DNA from: an uncultured Porphyromonadaceae bacterium
GTDB lineage: Bacteria > Bacteroidota > Bacteroidia > Bacteroidales > Muribaculaceae
Length of the DNA stretch: 64,000 nucleotides
Direction: 5' to 3'
NCBI GenBank assembly: GCA_902495075.1
Contig: CABUVO010000006.1
Span: 1 to 64,000 of the forward strand
Below the pieces are notes generated by a model. The model was given only the letters and a program-made list of their open reading frames with translations. It was not told where the DNA came from and did not search any database. Every line of letters starts with the position of its first letter. Within the stretch, counting starts at the first letter, position 1. Of the stretch, positions 36,851-45,897 are shown one piece after another. A program made the translations under genes and the position numbers.

Positions 36851-38137
36851 TTAAAAGGAAAACCTATAAGTGAGGCGGAGGCGGTAGCGGAAGAAGTAGA
36901 TGGTGGCGATCATCAGCGTGTAGATGCCGTACCAGATTACTTGGGCGATGCCTATGCCGGTAAGTCCGTAAAGGCGGTAAAGCCAGATGTTGAGGCAAAC
37001 ACCTATTATCGCGTCTATACCTTCGGTAAAGAGGTAAGTTTTCCCCTCACCCTTCGCTATGATTGAGAACGCCATGCAGGTGGATACCGATCGTAGAATT
37101 ATCGTAAATATGGCTATGGAGATAAAGGGCAAAATCACATAAAAGTCAGAAGTATAGAGGATATCCACTATCCATTTCCGCAGCAACAAAAATGCTATCA
37201 GCATCGGAGTGAATATCTTCAGCAACAAAGATATCTCATGACTCACAAACAGCGACATCCTTTTATTGGAGTGGCTGTTGGCTGCCATTCGCGGATAAAA
37301 CTCTAACCCCACCGCCCCGAATATTATGGATGTATAACGGAAAACCAAAGTGTTTCCAGCCTGAAAATATCCCACTTCTGCAGTTGACGCCTCCCGGTTG
37401 AGCCAGGACATGAAAATCATCTGTGCAAGGTTTGTAGCAAAAGTAGCAAGAGCTATATAGCCGCCCAACTTTACAAATCCCGAGTTCTCTTTCATTTCCG
37501 ACCATCCGGTGAGTTCATACGGAAATGCTTTATTCCGGTTAAGATACAGAAAGAAAAGTATAGAAAAAGAGTATGCAAGAATTGACAATGGTACACTGAC
37601 ATTCCCAAGCCAGCGGAACATCGGAATCGAAATTGCCAACCCCGTTGCACTCCCATATACACTCGCTTTTGCCAAGCGCTTAAAAAATTCTGTTCCTTGC
37701 AATATGGCTTGTTCTCCGCCTATCAGGGAATTCATTAATAACGCACCGGCAAGAAGCACGAACTGCCACCAGTGATCCATGTTCCCGAAAAAACCGTACG
37801 ACAACCAAGGGGCAAGAAAACTTATCAATAATCCTCCCAACACCCCTGAAAGCAAGCTCCAGCTTCGGAGCGTTGCCACAACTTTACGGAGAATACCTTC
37901 GGAATTATTGTTTTTGGCAATCTCGCGCACTCCGCTTTGTCGCAAACCAAGACCGGTAATGATCGATATTGTATCTATTGTGGTATTAAAGATTCCGAAA
38001 AGTCCTACCCCTGTGGCACTAAGCCATATAGCCACGAGTTTCATCTTGACAATCGAGCACAGTATGCCGAATGCCTCCGCACCGGAAAACACTCCGATAA
38101 CCTTCAATACTCTTTTTGTCAATGAATTCCTCACCAA
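36851..38137 (-). CDS. O-antigen/polysaccharide flippase (Wzx-like)
   Basis: The 428-aa product has about 12 helices and the N-terminal pattern of MOP-superfamily flippases (KVIGVFSGAEAFGILCSIVKMKLVAIWLSATGVGLFGI). Such proteins move lipid-linked oligosaccharides across the inner membrane. It is the second gene of a - strand pair with a GT2 gene, 34 bp apart. GC content is higher than in the neighbouring membrane-protein genes. Confidence 0.88.
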   Translation of the reverse strand: MVRNSLTKRVLKVIGVFSGAEAFGILCSIVKMKLVAIWLSATGVGLFGIFNTTIDTISIITGLGLRQSGVREIAKNNNSEGILRKVVATLRSWSLLSGVLGGLLISFLAPWLSYGFFGNMDHWWQFVLLAGALLMNSLIGGEQAILQGTEFFKRLAKASVYGSATGLAISIPMFRWLGNVSVPLSILAYSFSILFFLYLNRNKAFPYELTGWSEMKENSGFVKLGGYIALATFATNLAQMIFMSWLNREASTAEVGYFQAGNTLVFRYTSIIFGAVGLEFYPRMAANSHSNKRMSLFVSHEISLLLKIFTPMLIAFLLLRKWIVDILYTSDFYVILPFISIAIFTIILRSVSTCMAFSIIAKGEGKTYLFTEGIDAIIGVCLNIWLYRLYGLTGIGIAQVIWYGIYTLMIATIYFFRYRLRLTYRFSF

Positions 38138-38171
38138 TAAATAATTTATATCTTCTCTCTATAATCAACAC

Positions 38172-38915
38172 CTAATGCCTAAGGTCTCCCTTACGCAACA
38201 ATTTGCCGGCAACCAGTTCGATGTGGCGTTTCAGCGCGTGACGATGACCGTAGTGATGCGCCATCACGCTGTAGCGCTCCCGGAGGGATTTAAGTTTGTT
38301 GCGGTCGGTCATGCCGTCTGATAGATAGTCGATTGTTATCATCCCGAGATTGGAACATTTACTCTCATCAGCATTTTTGATGCAGCGGATTGTCCAGTCG
38401 TAATCAGAAGAAAAACGGTAGGAAAGATCATAATGAGGGGCAAGTGCGCTTCTCACCATAAACGCCTGATGACATATCAGCATCCCTTTGGAGAAGCTTT
38501 CGAAAGTAAGCCGCGCCGGCACGGAATAATGTCGCGGTCCAATCATCCTCCGCTCCTTATCCACAATCACCGTATCCCCATAGATTATGTCGTCACCCAG
38601 TCTTGCCCTTCTGGCATAAGCCTCAAGAGTTTTGTCGGAATGAAACGTGTCGCCTGAATTCAGAAACAGCACATACTTTCCCCGCGCCATATGGAGCCCT
38701 TTGTTCATTGCATCATAAAGTCCTCGATCCGGTTCGCTGAGGATTCTGACATTCGCATAACTGCGTGCTATCTTGAGGGTGGCATCGCTCGATGCGCCAT
38801 CGATGACAATGTGCTCATAGTCGCGATATGTCTGCTGCGCAACGGATGCCATTGTCACTCCGATTGTTTCGGCAGCATTATATGTGATTGTAATAATTGA
38901 AATAAGGGGAGTCAT
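38172..38915 (-). CDS. Glycosyltransferase family 2 (WcaA-like)
   Basis: The 247-aa product shows the GT-A pattern ISIITITYNAAETIGVTM, HIVIDGASSDAT, LSEPDRGLYDAMNKGL and LFLNSGDTF, matching family-2 enzymes of colanic-acid/O-antigen clusters. It is transcribed together with the flippase gene. A -7-like TAAATTTG is present on the - strand at 38939-38946, back to back with the ferredoxin promoter. Confidence 0.88.
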   Translation of the reverse strand: MTPLISIITITYNAAETIGVTMASVAQQTYRDYEHIVIDGASSDATLKIARSYANVRILSEPDRGLYDAMNKGLHMARGKYVLFLNSGDTFHSDKTLEAYARRARLGDDIIYGDTVIVDKERRMIGPRHYSVPARLTFESFSKGMLICHQAFMVRSALAPHYDLSYRFSSDYDWTIRCIKNADESKCSNLGMITIDYLSDGMTDRNKLKSLRERYSVMAHHYGHRHALKRHIELVAGKLLRKGDLRH

Positions 38916-38965
38916 GCTGATATTTCTTTAGACGAATGCAAATTTAATAATTTTTTTGATAATTA

Positions 38966-38997
38966 TTTGGGAGTATAAAGAGATTATGGTAATTTTG
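38966..38997 (+). promoter_or_regulatory. Ferredoxin promoter
   Basis: TTTG at 38966-38969, 20-bp spacer, TAATTTTG at 38990-38997; transcription is expected from about 39004, 27 nt before the ATG. Confidence 0.8.
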
Positions 38998-39030
38998 CAG
39001 AATCAAAATCTTTAAAATAATTTTACAACT

Positions 39031-39198
39031 ATGGCTTACGTAATTACTGACAGATGCATCGCATGTGGAACATGCCAGCCTGTATGCCCCGTTGAGGCTA
39101 TCTCTGAGGGCGAGATCTACAAAATCGATCCCGATACTTGCATCAGCTGCGGCAGCTGCGCATCTGTTTGCCCCAACGACGCTATCGAAGAGGGCTAA
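39031..39198 (+). CDS. 2[4Fe-4S] ferredoxin
   Basis: The 55-aa product is a small electron carrier with two Cys-x2-Cys-x2-Cys-x3-Cys-Pro motifs, CIACGTCQPVCP and CISCGSCASVCP, each binding one [4Fe-4S] cluster. Length and symmetry match clostridial-type ferredoxins. The gene begins MAYVITDRC. It has a good promoter and is followed by a hairpin at 39218-39252, so it is a single-gene unit. Confidence 0.96.
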   Translation: MAYVITDRCIACGTCQPVCPVEAISEGEIYKIDPDTCISCGSCASVCPNDAIEEG

Positions 39199-39217
39199 CC
39201 CAAAATTCAACAAAATC

Positions 39218-39252
39218 AGTGGCTGTCCGTTATTCATATATGGGCAGCCACT
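39218..39252 (+). terminator. Ferredoxin terminator hairpin
   Basis: AGTGGCTGTCC (39218-39228) pairs with GGGCAGCCACT (39242-39252) with one wobble; ATTTG follows. Confidence 0.7.
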
Positions 39253-39255
39253 ATT

Positions 39256-39287
39256 TGTAATAGGCTTTAGGTTTTAGGCTTTAGAAA
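39256..39287 (+). repeat. TAGGCTT heptamer array (short)
   Basis: Four degenerate units, TAGGCTT-TAGGTTT-TAGGCTT-TAG, lie on the sense strand downstream of the ferredoxin gene. The family matches the arrays at 47759, 49944 and 61925. Confidence 0.75.
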
Positions 39288-39313
39288 GTAGCTCATTTAA
39301 TAATTTGTAAGTT

Positions 39314-39754
39314 ATGTTGAAGGTAAAGATTATTAACAAGAGTCATCATCCCCTTCCCTCATATGGCACATTCGAAGCCGCGGGAATGGACATTCGCGCA
39401 TATCTTCCCGAAGGTTCCATAACCCTGCTGCCGATGCAGCGAGCCCTCATCCCGACCGGTCTGTACATGCAGCTTCCTTCGGGTTATGAATGTCAGATCC
39501 GTCCGCGTTCCGGGCTCGCTCTGAATTACGGCATATCGATTGTCAATTCCCCCGGAACTGTTGATGCCGACTATCGCGGTGAAATCGGCATCATACTCAT
39601 CAATTTCGGTGAAAACGACTTCACTGTCAACGATGGCGACCGTATCGCACAGATGGTGGTCAAACAATATGCCCGAGTGGAGTGGGAACCCGTAGAGCGT
39701 CTTGACCGCACTGAGCGCGAAGACGGGGGCTTCGGACATACAGGCAAAAACTGA
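39314..39754 (+). CDS. dut: Deoxyuridine 5'-triphosphate nucleotidohydrolase (dUTPase)
   Basis: The 146-aa product hydrolyses dUTP to dUMP and pyrophosphate as a homotrimer, keeping uracil out of DNA and feeding dTMP synthesis. All five family motifs are present: AAGMDIRAYL (I), PRSGLAL (II), GTVDADYRGEI with the catalytic Asp and Tyr (III), DRIAQMVV (IV) and RTEREDGGFGHTG, the flexible P-loop-like arm (V). The TPR protein gene starts 23 bp downstream. Confidence 0.97.
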   Translation: MLKVKIINKSHHPLPSYGTFEAAGMDIRAYLPEGSITLLPMQRALIPTGLYMQLPSGYECQIRPRSGLALNYGISIVNSPGTVDADYRGEIGIILINFGENDFTVNDGDRIAQMVVKQYARVEWEPVERLDRTEREDGGFGHTGKN

Positions 39755-39777
39755 CATCAGATGTCAACAACTTGGTT

Positions 39778-41598
39778 ATGAAAGGGAATCTGAAATTCAT
39801 ATCTCTGCTTTTTACCGCCGTCTTAATAGCGGTCACGGCAATTGCTGCCAACAAACCTGCCGCACGTCCCGACCTATCGCCGGAACGCCAGAAGGCGCGT
39901 TATTATTATCTCGAGGGACTTCGCCGACAGATGGCTGATGAGCCGGCAGCTGCATATGAGTATTACAAGAGAGCCACTGAAATTGATCCTTCATACACAG
40001 AGGCTGCTTCAGCCTTTGGCACCCAACGTCTTGCTGCTGAACTTGACACGCTGCAGACACGCACCGAGCTCGCCCGCTCCCTCGCGTTGATGCGTCCATT
40101 CGTCGACAAATATCCCGATGAATATAACGAGGCTCTTTATTATGCATACGTTGCAGCACGCATAGATTCCGTCAAAGAAGCCATACGGGTGTTCGAACGC
40201 ACTGCCGAACGCCGTCCCGACTTATCCTCGACACTCGTGCATCTATCCGAGGCTTATATGGCAGACGGCGACATCGACAAAGCCCTCGATGCCCTTTCAA
40301 AATATGAAACCATAGAGGGTCACAACCCTCAGATCACAATAAAGAAGATCTCCTATCATCTTGCACGCCGCGACACAGTGGGTGCTCTTGGCGAAGCCAC
40401 TGCCCTCGTGAATTACAATCCTGCCGAACCGGCATACCGCATTCTGAAAGGAAACTTGTTTGAAATGGCAAACCTTCCGGATTCCACCCTCCTTTACTAC
40501 GAAGAGGCAGAACGTCTCAATCCCGATTACGGTGCCGCAAAAATCGCCTTGGCCAATTACTATCGCCAACAAGGAGACTCCGTCCGCTATGATTCAAAAA
40601 CATACGAGGCTCTCCTGTCGGAAGATTTCGATCTTTCTCAGAAACTGATGATGCTGGAAGAATATCTCCAGAAATTACTCAACGACAAACAAAGCACGTC
40701 TCGCGGAGACCATCTGTTCAGCGTATTGAGCGAACAATACCCCCACGAACCCGATGTGCTTGATCTTGCAGCCCGCTATTCAGCCGCCAAAGGTGATTTT
40801 AAGGATGCATGCGAGCAGATTGGTTATGCGATCGATCTCGCTCCCGGGGAAGAGAAATACCGTGGTCAGCTGATGACTTATCAGATGGCTGACGACAGGG
40901 CTGCGGATGCTATAAAAACATATCGTGAGCTGGCGAAGCATATGACCCCGTCCAGAAACCTGACGGTTCTATATGCCTCTGCCGCCCAGATGGCAGATGA
41001 TTTCGACACAGCAATAGAGGCATACAGAAACATTCTACGTGACATTGCACCTACGCTTCCCACCGACACCGCGCTGACAGCCCGCAACATTCCTGCCTCC
41101 ATCCAATACGATGATCTCCAGCGGCTGTCGCAGATCTATACAAGCATCGGTGATTGCTACTATGGTCAGAAGAAACTTCCCGAAGCTTTCAAGGCTTACG
41201 ACAATGCCCTGGCTCTTTATCCCGACAATACTCTCGCCCTCAACAACTATGCTTATTTCCTAAGTGAAAACGACGGTGATCTTGACCGTGCTGCAGAGAT
41301 GAGTTTGAAAAGCCTTGATGGCGACAACTCATCAAATGCCACATATCTTGACACATATGCCTGGATCCTCCATAAAAAAGGAGAAAACGAGGAAGCACGC
41401 AAATATCAGGCATCAGCCGTGGAAGAAGCGGCAAAAGAGGGAAACGAACATGCCGAGCTATATGAGCACTATGGTGATATCCTCGCTGCCCTCGGTGAGA
41501 AATCGGAGGCACTGGAGGCTTATGATAAGGCTCTCGCCCTTGAACCGGAAAACCACGATATTCAACAAAAAATTAAAACGCTGAAAAATGCAAAATAA
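39778..41598 (+). CDS. Exported tetratricopeptide-repeat protein
   Basis: The product (606 aa from the ATG at 39778; a TTG lies 6 bp earlier) has a signal peptide (GNLKFISLLFTAVLIAVTAIAA). The rest is built from TPR units, e.g. AYEYYKRATEIDPSYTEAA, LPEAFKAYDNALALYPDN and SEALEAYDKALALEPEN. Such proteins are scaffolds at the envelope. The gene overlaps the next one by 11 bp and lies in dut-TPR-DUF4292-envC order, a grouping I recall from other Bacteroidales. A role in envelope assembly is inferred. Confidence 0.88.
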   Translation: MKGNLKFISLLFTAVLIAVTAIAANKPAARPDLSPERQKARYYYLEGLRRQMADEPAAAYEYYKRATEIDPSYTEAASAFGTQRLAAELDTLQTRTELARSLALMRPFVDKYPDEYNEALYYAYVAARIDSVKEAIRVFERTAERRPDLSSTLVHLSEAYMADGDIDKALDALSKYETIEGHNPQITIKKISYHLARRDTVGALGEATALVNYNPAEPAYRILKGNLFEMANLPDSTLLYYEEAERLNPDYGAAKIALANYYRQQGDSVRYDSKTYEALLSEDFDLSQKLMMLEEYLQKLLNDKQSTSRGDHLFSVLSEQYPHEPDVLDLAARYSAAKGDFKDACEQIGYAIDLAPGEEKYRGQLMTYQMADDRAADAIKTYRELAKHMTPSRNLTVLYASAAQMADDFDTAIEAYRNILRDIAPTLPTDTALTARNIPASIQYDDLQRLSQIYTSIGDCYYGQKKLPEAFKAYDNALALYPDNTLALNNYAYFLSENDGDLDRAAEMSLKSLDGDNSSNATYLDTYAWILHKKGENEEARKYQASAVEEAAKEGNEHAELYEHYGDILAALGEKSEALEAYDKALALEPENHDIQQKIKTLKNAK

Positions 41599-42463
41599 CA
41601 ATATATTTAAATTTCTTCTTTTCCTCATACTGCCATTGGTTTCATTATCCGCTTGCGGCACAAAAAAAAATCTGCAACAGGATACACTGCAATCCAATCA
41701 CATCAATGCATTTGATCCGACAAGATCCGGAACGATCGATGGACCACGCCGGGATGCACTGGAAGCCATTCTACCCAATTATACCGATTGGGAAACCGCT
41801 GAACTTTCCGGCAAACTGCGCATGAAAAAACTCCCCATCTCTCCCACAATAAAGATTTTCATGAAAAAAGATGAGGAGATATCCATCTCGGTCAGGGCAT
41901 CTCTCCTCGGAGAGGTCGGTCGTATAGAAGTGATCGGAGACTCCGTCACCGCCGTCAACAAAATGAAACGCGTATATTGCTCGGAATCAATATCCGGCAT
42001 CAGATACGATTATCCCGACATAATTGGAGACGTTCAGAGTCTGCTGTTGGCAAGGATTGTGGCGCTGAAAGCCGGGGAACTTAATCAGGGGAACTCCGAT
42101 TTCTTTGATTTTGAAGAAATTGTTGATGAAAACAGCAACAGCAAATGGTCGCTGACCTTTCCGCGCGGACATTCCGAAGAAGATGAGTTCTTCTATTCCT
42201 ATAAAGTCAATTCCCTCGGATTGATTGATCAGCTCCTTCTGGCAGCCTCTACATCAGACCATGAACTCTCCCTCTCTCTTGATTATTCATATCCCGGACG
42301 TGGCTTCGATCTAAACATCGTTTTCAATCAGGATTTAAAACAGAAATTCGATGCTTCAGTTGAATTTGGCGACACCCAATGGGGAGTGAAATCCCCAGCC
42401 CCTCTGAATCTTAATTCCAGATACACTCGCGTGGGGATAAAACAATTCCTCAAATCTTTCTGA
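41588..42463 (+). CDS. DUF4292 family lipoprotein
   Basis: The 291-aa product has a lipobox LSAC and a beta-rich fold reminiscent of LolA/LolB-type lipid or lipoprotein carriers (SGKLRMKKLPISPTIKIFMKKDEEI style strands). Its ATG lies inside the end of the TPR gene (11-bp overlap), implying translational coupling. A lipoprotein-trafficking role is a reasonable guess from fold only. Confidence 0.8.
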   Translation: MQNNNIFKFLLFLILPLVSLSACGTKKNLQQDTLQSNHINAFDPTRSGTIDGPRRDALEAILPNYTDWETAELSGKLRMKKLPISPTIKIFMKKDEEISISVRASLLGEVGRIEVIGDSVTAVNKMKRVYCSESISGIRYDYPDIIGDVQSLLLARIVALKAGELNQGNSDFFDFEEIVDENSNSKWSLTFPRGHSEEDEFFYSYKVNSLGLIDQLLLAASTSDHELSLSLDYSYPGRGFDLNIVFNQDLKQKFDASVEFGDTQWGVKSPAPLNLNSRYTRVGIKQFLKSF

Positions 42464-42501
42464 CATTAGCCCTCTCTCTAATCGAACCAACATTAACAAC
42501 A

Positions 42502-44127
42502 ATGCCGCATCGCTTAAAAACATATTGCCTGTACCTGACTCTGGTTCTCTTTTTGATTGGAGGATCTGTTCCTGTGGATGCTCAGAAAAGAAAAGCCGCG
42601 ACTAAAGCTAAGACAGAACAGAAAAAAACAACAACAGGACGCTCTAAAACAAAAAGCAGCTCCAAATCAAAAAGTTCTCGCTCCAAATCCTCAAGATCCA
42701 AGACTTCAGCAAAAACGTCAACAAGGAAGAAGACTTCTCCGGAAACATCTGCCGAAGCAAAACGCCGTCAGGAGGAAACCCAGAAGGAAATAGCACGCAC
42801 CAAAGAGGAACTGAGGCGCAATGAAGCTGAAGTGAAGAAGGGACTGAGCGAGCTCAACAGACTGAATGCAGATATCACTACAGGCAGAAACCTTGTGGCT
42901 AAAGCCACCGAACAGGTGCAGCAACTTGATTCACGCATTGCCTCACTCGAAACCGAAATCTCCACATCTGAAGCTCAATTGAAAAAGATGAGGGAGGATT
43001 ATCTACGTTCGGTTAAAAAAATCAGAGGTAAAAAGAATTCGAACTCAGCTCTCGCCTTTATATTCTCCTCAAAGAATTTCAGCCAGGCAATGCGCCGTAT
43101 GCGCTATCTTAAGCAAGTGTCGGCATGGCGCAGCAAGAAATCAGCGGAAATCTCAGCCTCGGTTAAGGAATTGACGCAGCAGAAAGAGCTTCTCGTGCAG
43201 TCTCGTCGCGAAAAAGACATTGCCCTCTCGCGTCAGATTGCCGCACAAAATCAGCTCAACACCCAGTATCAGCGTCAGGATGCTGTTGTTGGAGAACTCC
43301 GTCGTAACGGTCAGGCACTCCAGTCTCACCTTGCAAAGAAACAGCAGGAAGCCAACGCGCTTAAGAGCAGGATAGCAGCTTTGATCGCTGAAGAAAACCG
43401 GAAGGCGGAAGAAGCACGCAGAGCCGAGGAGGCAAGAAAAGCTGCGGAAGAGGCAAGACTGGCAGAAGAAGCCCGTAAAGCTGAAGAGGCAAAACTTCTC
43501 GCCGAACAAACCGAAAAGTCAAAACCTGAAGAGAAGCAGGAAAAGAAGAAAGATAAGAAACAGACTAAAAAGGCTGATAAGCAGAAAGGGAAACAGGATT
43601 ATGCCGAGGCGCGTAAGCGTAAGCCTCGAAGCAGTAAACCTTCTGAATCCGAAGCTTCAGCCTCTCCCGATGTCAACAAGAACGCATCAGCAAAAGCGTC
43701 GGCATCACAAGCCGGCAATTTTGCCGCCATGCGCGGCTCTTTGCCCCGTCCTGTTTCAGGGGCATTCCGTGTTACAAGTCAGTTCGGGCGTCACTCTCTC
43801 CCGGAACTGCCGGATGTAATGTATGATAATCCGGGGATTGACGCAGAAACGTCTGCAGGAGCCTCCGCACAGGCTGTCTACGGCGGCAAGGTATCTGGTG
43901 TTTACGTAATCCCCGGCTTCTCTACCGTGATAATCATAAATCACGGCAATTACTATACCGTTTACGGCAATATATCCTCACCCGCAGTTAAGGTTGGGGA
44001 TGTAGTAAAACAAGGTCAGGCACTCGGTCGCCTCGCCCCGGATGAAGAGGATCCCACCCACTCCTCGATTCATTTTGAAGTGTGGAAAAACCGAGACAAA
44101 TTAAACCCTCTCGACTGGATAAGATAA
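42502..44127 (+). CDS. EnvC-like murein hydrolase activator (coiled coil + degenerate M23)
   Basis: The 541-aa product has a signal peptide (about 1-27), a Lys/Ser/Arg/Thr-rich stretch (about 28-85), a long coiled coil (about 85-270), a second charged coil rich in EEARKAEEA (about 293-345), a basic linker, and a C-terminal LytM/M23 domain (about 415-541). In active M23 enzymes the metal site is H-x3-D and HxH; here the last motif reads SSIHFEVW, so the first His of HxH is missing. That matches EnvC, which activates cell-wall amidases instead of cutting peptidoglycan. It probably acts in daughter-cell separation. Confidence 0.85.
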   Translation: MPHRLKTYCLYLTLVLFLIGGSVPVDAQKRKAATKAKTEQKKTTTGRSKTKSSSKSKSSRSKSSRSKTSAKTSTRKKTSPETSAEAKRRQEETQKEIARTKEELRRNEAEVKKGLSELNRLNADITTGRNLVAKATEQVQQLDSRIASLETEISTSEAQLKKMREDYLRSVKKIRGKKNSNSALAFIFSSKNFSQAMRRMRYLKQVSAWRSKKSAEISASVKELTQQKELLVQSRREKDIALSRQIAAQNQLNTQYQRQDAVVGELRRNGQALQSHLAKKQQEANALKSRIAALIAEENRKAEEARRAEEARKAAEEARLAEEARKAEEAKLLAEQTEKSKPEEKQEKKKDKKQTKKADKQKGKQDYAEARKRKPRSSKPSESEASASPDVNKNASAKASASQAGNFAAMRGSLPRPVSGAFRVTSQFGRHSLPELPDVMYDNPGIDAETSAGASAQAVYGGKVSGVYVIPGFSTVIIINHGNYYTVYGNISSPAVKVGDVVKQGQALGRLAPDEEDPTHSSIHFEVWKNRDKLNPLDWIR

Positions 44128-44135
44128 TTATTGAG

Positions 44136-45080
44136 ATGATAACCATAAAAAGATATTCCCCGGAATTGAAATCGCAGTGGGACAGCTTCGTCAGAGAATC
44201 AAGGAATGCCACATTCCTGTTTCTCCGCGACTACATGGATTATCACTCTGATCGCTTCCTGGATTCTTCATGGATAGCATATAAAGGAGAGAAGATCGTA
44301 GCAGTGCTTCCCGCCAATGTCTCTAAAGATGGTGTGTTGCATTCGCATCAGGGATTGACCTACGGAGGGTGGGTCCTCCCTCAACGCCATATCGACGGCG
44401 CAGATGTTCTCGAGATATTCAACGCGGCAATAGCGCGATGGAAAGAAGAAAGTTATGTTGCGCTCGACTATAAACCACTCCCATACATATATGCCTCCCG
44501 CCCCTCCCAGGAAGATGAGTATGCCCTTTTCAGACTTGGAGCCACAAGGGTTGAATGCAATCTTTCCACGGCTATCCCACTCTTCCGGGAATGCGCCTAC
44601 AACAAACTGAGGAGACGCGCACTTTCAAAAGCCGCCTCATTGCAATTCACAATCAAAGAATTTGAGGATGCCGCTCCATTGATGAAAATGGTGTCCGAAT
44701 GTCTTCACGACAGACACAACACATCCCCGGTCCACACCGCTGAAGAAATGCAATTGCTGAAAGAGCGTTTCCCTCGAGAAATCAGGTTCTGGATGCTTGA
44801 GATGGAAGGAGCGCCACACGCAGCCGTTTGTGTCTACGACACCGGCATAGTTGCCCACGCGCAATATATAGCCACCACCCCTTACGGTCGTGAACATAAC
44901 CTTTTGACACCCCTCTTCCACCACCTCATCAGTAAAGAATATTCCGACCGATCATATTTTGATTTCGGCACCAGCAACGAAGCCCGCGGCACCATTCTCA
45001 ACGAAGGGCTCCTGCGTCAGAAAGCCTCCTTTGGTGCCACCGGCGTCGCCTACAACCGCTACAATATTGCAATTTTATAA
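44136..45080 (+). CDS. GNAT/FemAB-like acyltransferase
   Basis: The 314-aa product (ATG at 44136, 8 bp after envC; an earlier in-frame ATG would overlap envC by 46 bp) starts MITIKRYSPELKSQWDSFV, a pattern of the FemAB-like acetyltransferase group. Two GNAT halves are visible, the second with AAVCVYDTGIVAHAQYIATT and YFDFGTSNEARG. Related proteins attach amino acids or acyl groups to envelope precursors. The substrate is unknown. Confidence 0.75.
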   Translation: MITIKRYSPELKSQWDSFVRESRNATFLFLRDYMDYHSDRFLDSSWIAYKGEKIVAVLPANVSKDGVLHSHQGLTYGGWVLPQRHIDGADVLEIFNAAIARWKEESYVALDYKPLPYIYASRPSQEDEYALFRLGATRVECNLSTAIPLFRECAYNKLRRRALSKAASLQFTIKEFEDAAPLMKMVSECLHDRHNTSPVHTAEEMQLLKERFPREIRFWMLEMEGAPHAAVCVYDTGIVAHAQYIATTPYGREHNLLTPLFHHLISKEYSDRSYFDFGTSNEARGTILNEGLLRQKASFGATGVAYNRYNIAIL

Positions 45081-45287
45081 TTTCAATTCGAAAGACACCG
45101 CATATCAATATGATACGCCAAAAAAATTTTTTAAATATTTTTTGTTAAAACGATTGCAATTTGATAAAAATGTATTAACTTTACGCTTGACAAAAAGGAC
45201 CGAAAAAGATAAAGGGAACATCGGTGTCGGATTGTCACTTAACCAAAATTAGAGATTTATAAACCAATACGATTCCCTAATTATTAA

Positions 45288-45794
45288 ATGAGCAAGCAAA
45301 ACACCTTTAAATCCTCCGTTATAGGGATGCAGGGCAATCTTCTTTCTTTCGCGCTCAAATTGACCACTGATAAAGAAGAGGCACAGGATCTTGTTCAGGA
45401 CACTACCCTTAAAGCCCTCGACAACGAGGGGAAATTTGTGGACGACACGAATTTCAAGGGATGGATGCTGACAATCATGCGCAACATCTTTATCAACAAA
45501 TATCGTAAGAGTGTCAGAGAAAACACGGTGGTAGACTCTACCGAGGATCTTCACCATCTGAATCTTTGCCAGAACTCAGGTCTTGAGACGCCCGACGGTG
45601 CTTATGCTGTGAGCGAGATATCACAGATTCTCGCTAAATTCCCCGCGGATTTCCGCCAACCTTTCTCAATGCACGTAGCAGGCTACAAGTATGAAGAGAT
45701 TTCGGAAAAACTCAACATGCCCTTAGGCACTGTCAAGAGCCGTATCTTCTTCACCCGAAAGCGTCTTCGCGAGATATTGAAAGATTATCGTTAA
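45288..45794 (+). CDS. ECF-type RNA polymerase sigma factor (paralogue 1)
   Basis: The 168-aa product has sigma region 2 (FALKLTTDKEEAQDLVQDTTLKALDN, NFKGWMLTIMRNIFINKYRK) and region 4 (YKYEEISEKLNMPLGTVKSRIFFTRKRLREIL). No anti-sigma gene is adjacent. It is the same length as, and closely similar throughout to, the sigma factor at 51037. The 207-bp spacer upstream is AT-rich with only a weak TAACTTTA box. Confidence 0.93.
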   Translation: MSKQNTFKSSVIGMQGNLLSFALKLTTDKEEAQDLVQDTTLKALDNEGKFVDDTNFKGWMLTIMRNIFINKYRKSVRENTVVDSTEDLHHLNLCQNSGLETPDGAYAVSEISQILAKFPADFRQPFSMHVAGYKYEEISEKLNMPLGTVKSRIFFTRKRLREILKDYR

Positions 45795-45870
45795 CCCGTA
45801 TCCTAATGATATCCCAAATGTTGCTATCCGGCAGTTCCCTCCGAATATAATATTCAGATATTAAAAAGAA

Positions 45871-45897
45871 AAAGATGCCCGTTCAGGCATCTTTTTT
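45871..45897. terminator. Bidirectional terminator
   Basis: AAAGATGCC (45871-45879), loop CGTTCA, GGCATCTTT (45886-45894), flanked by A-run on the left and T-run on the right. It serves the sigma-factor gene on + and the GldE-like gene on -, whose stop codon (45883-45885) lies inside the loop. Confidence 0.85.
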
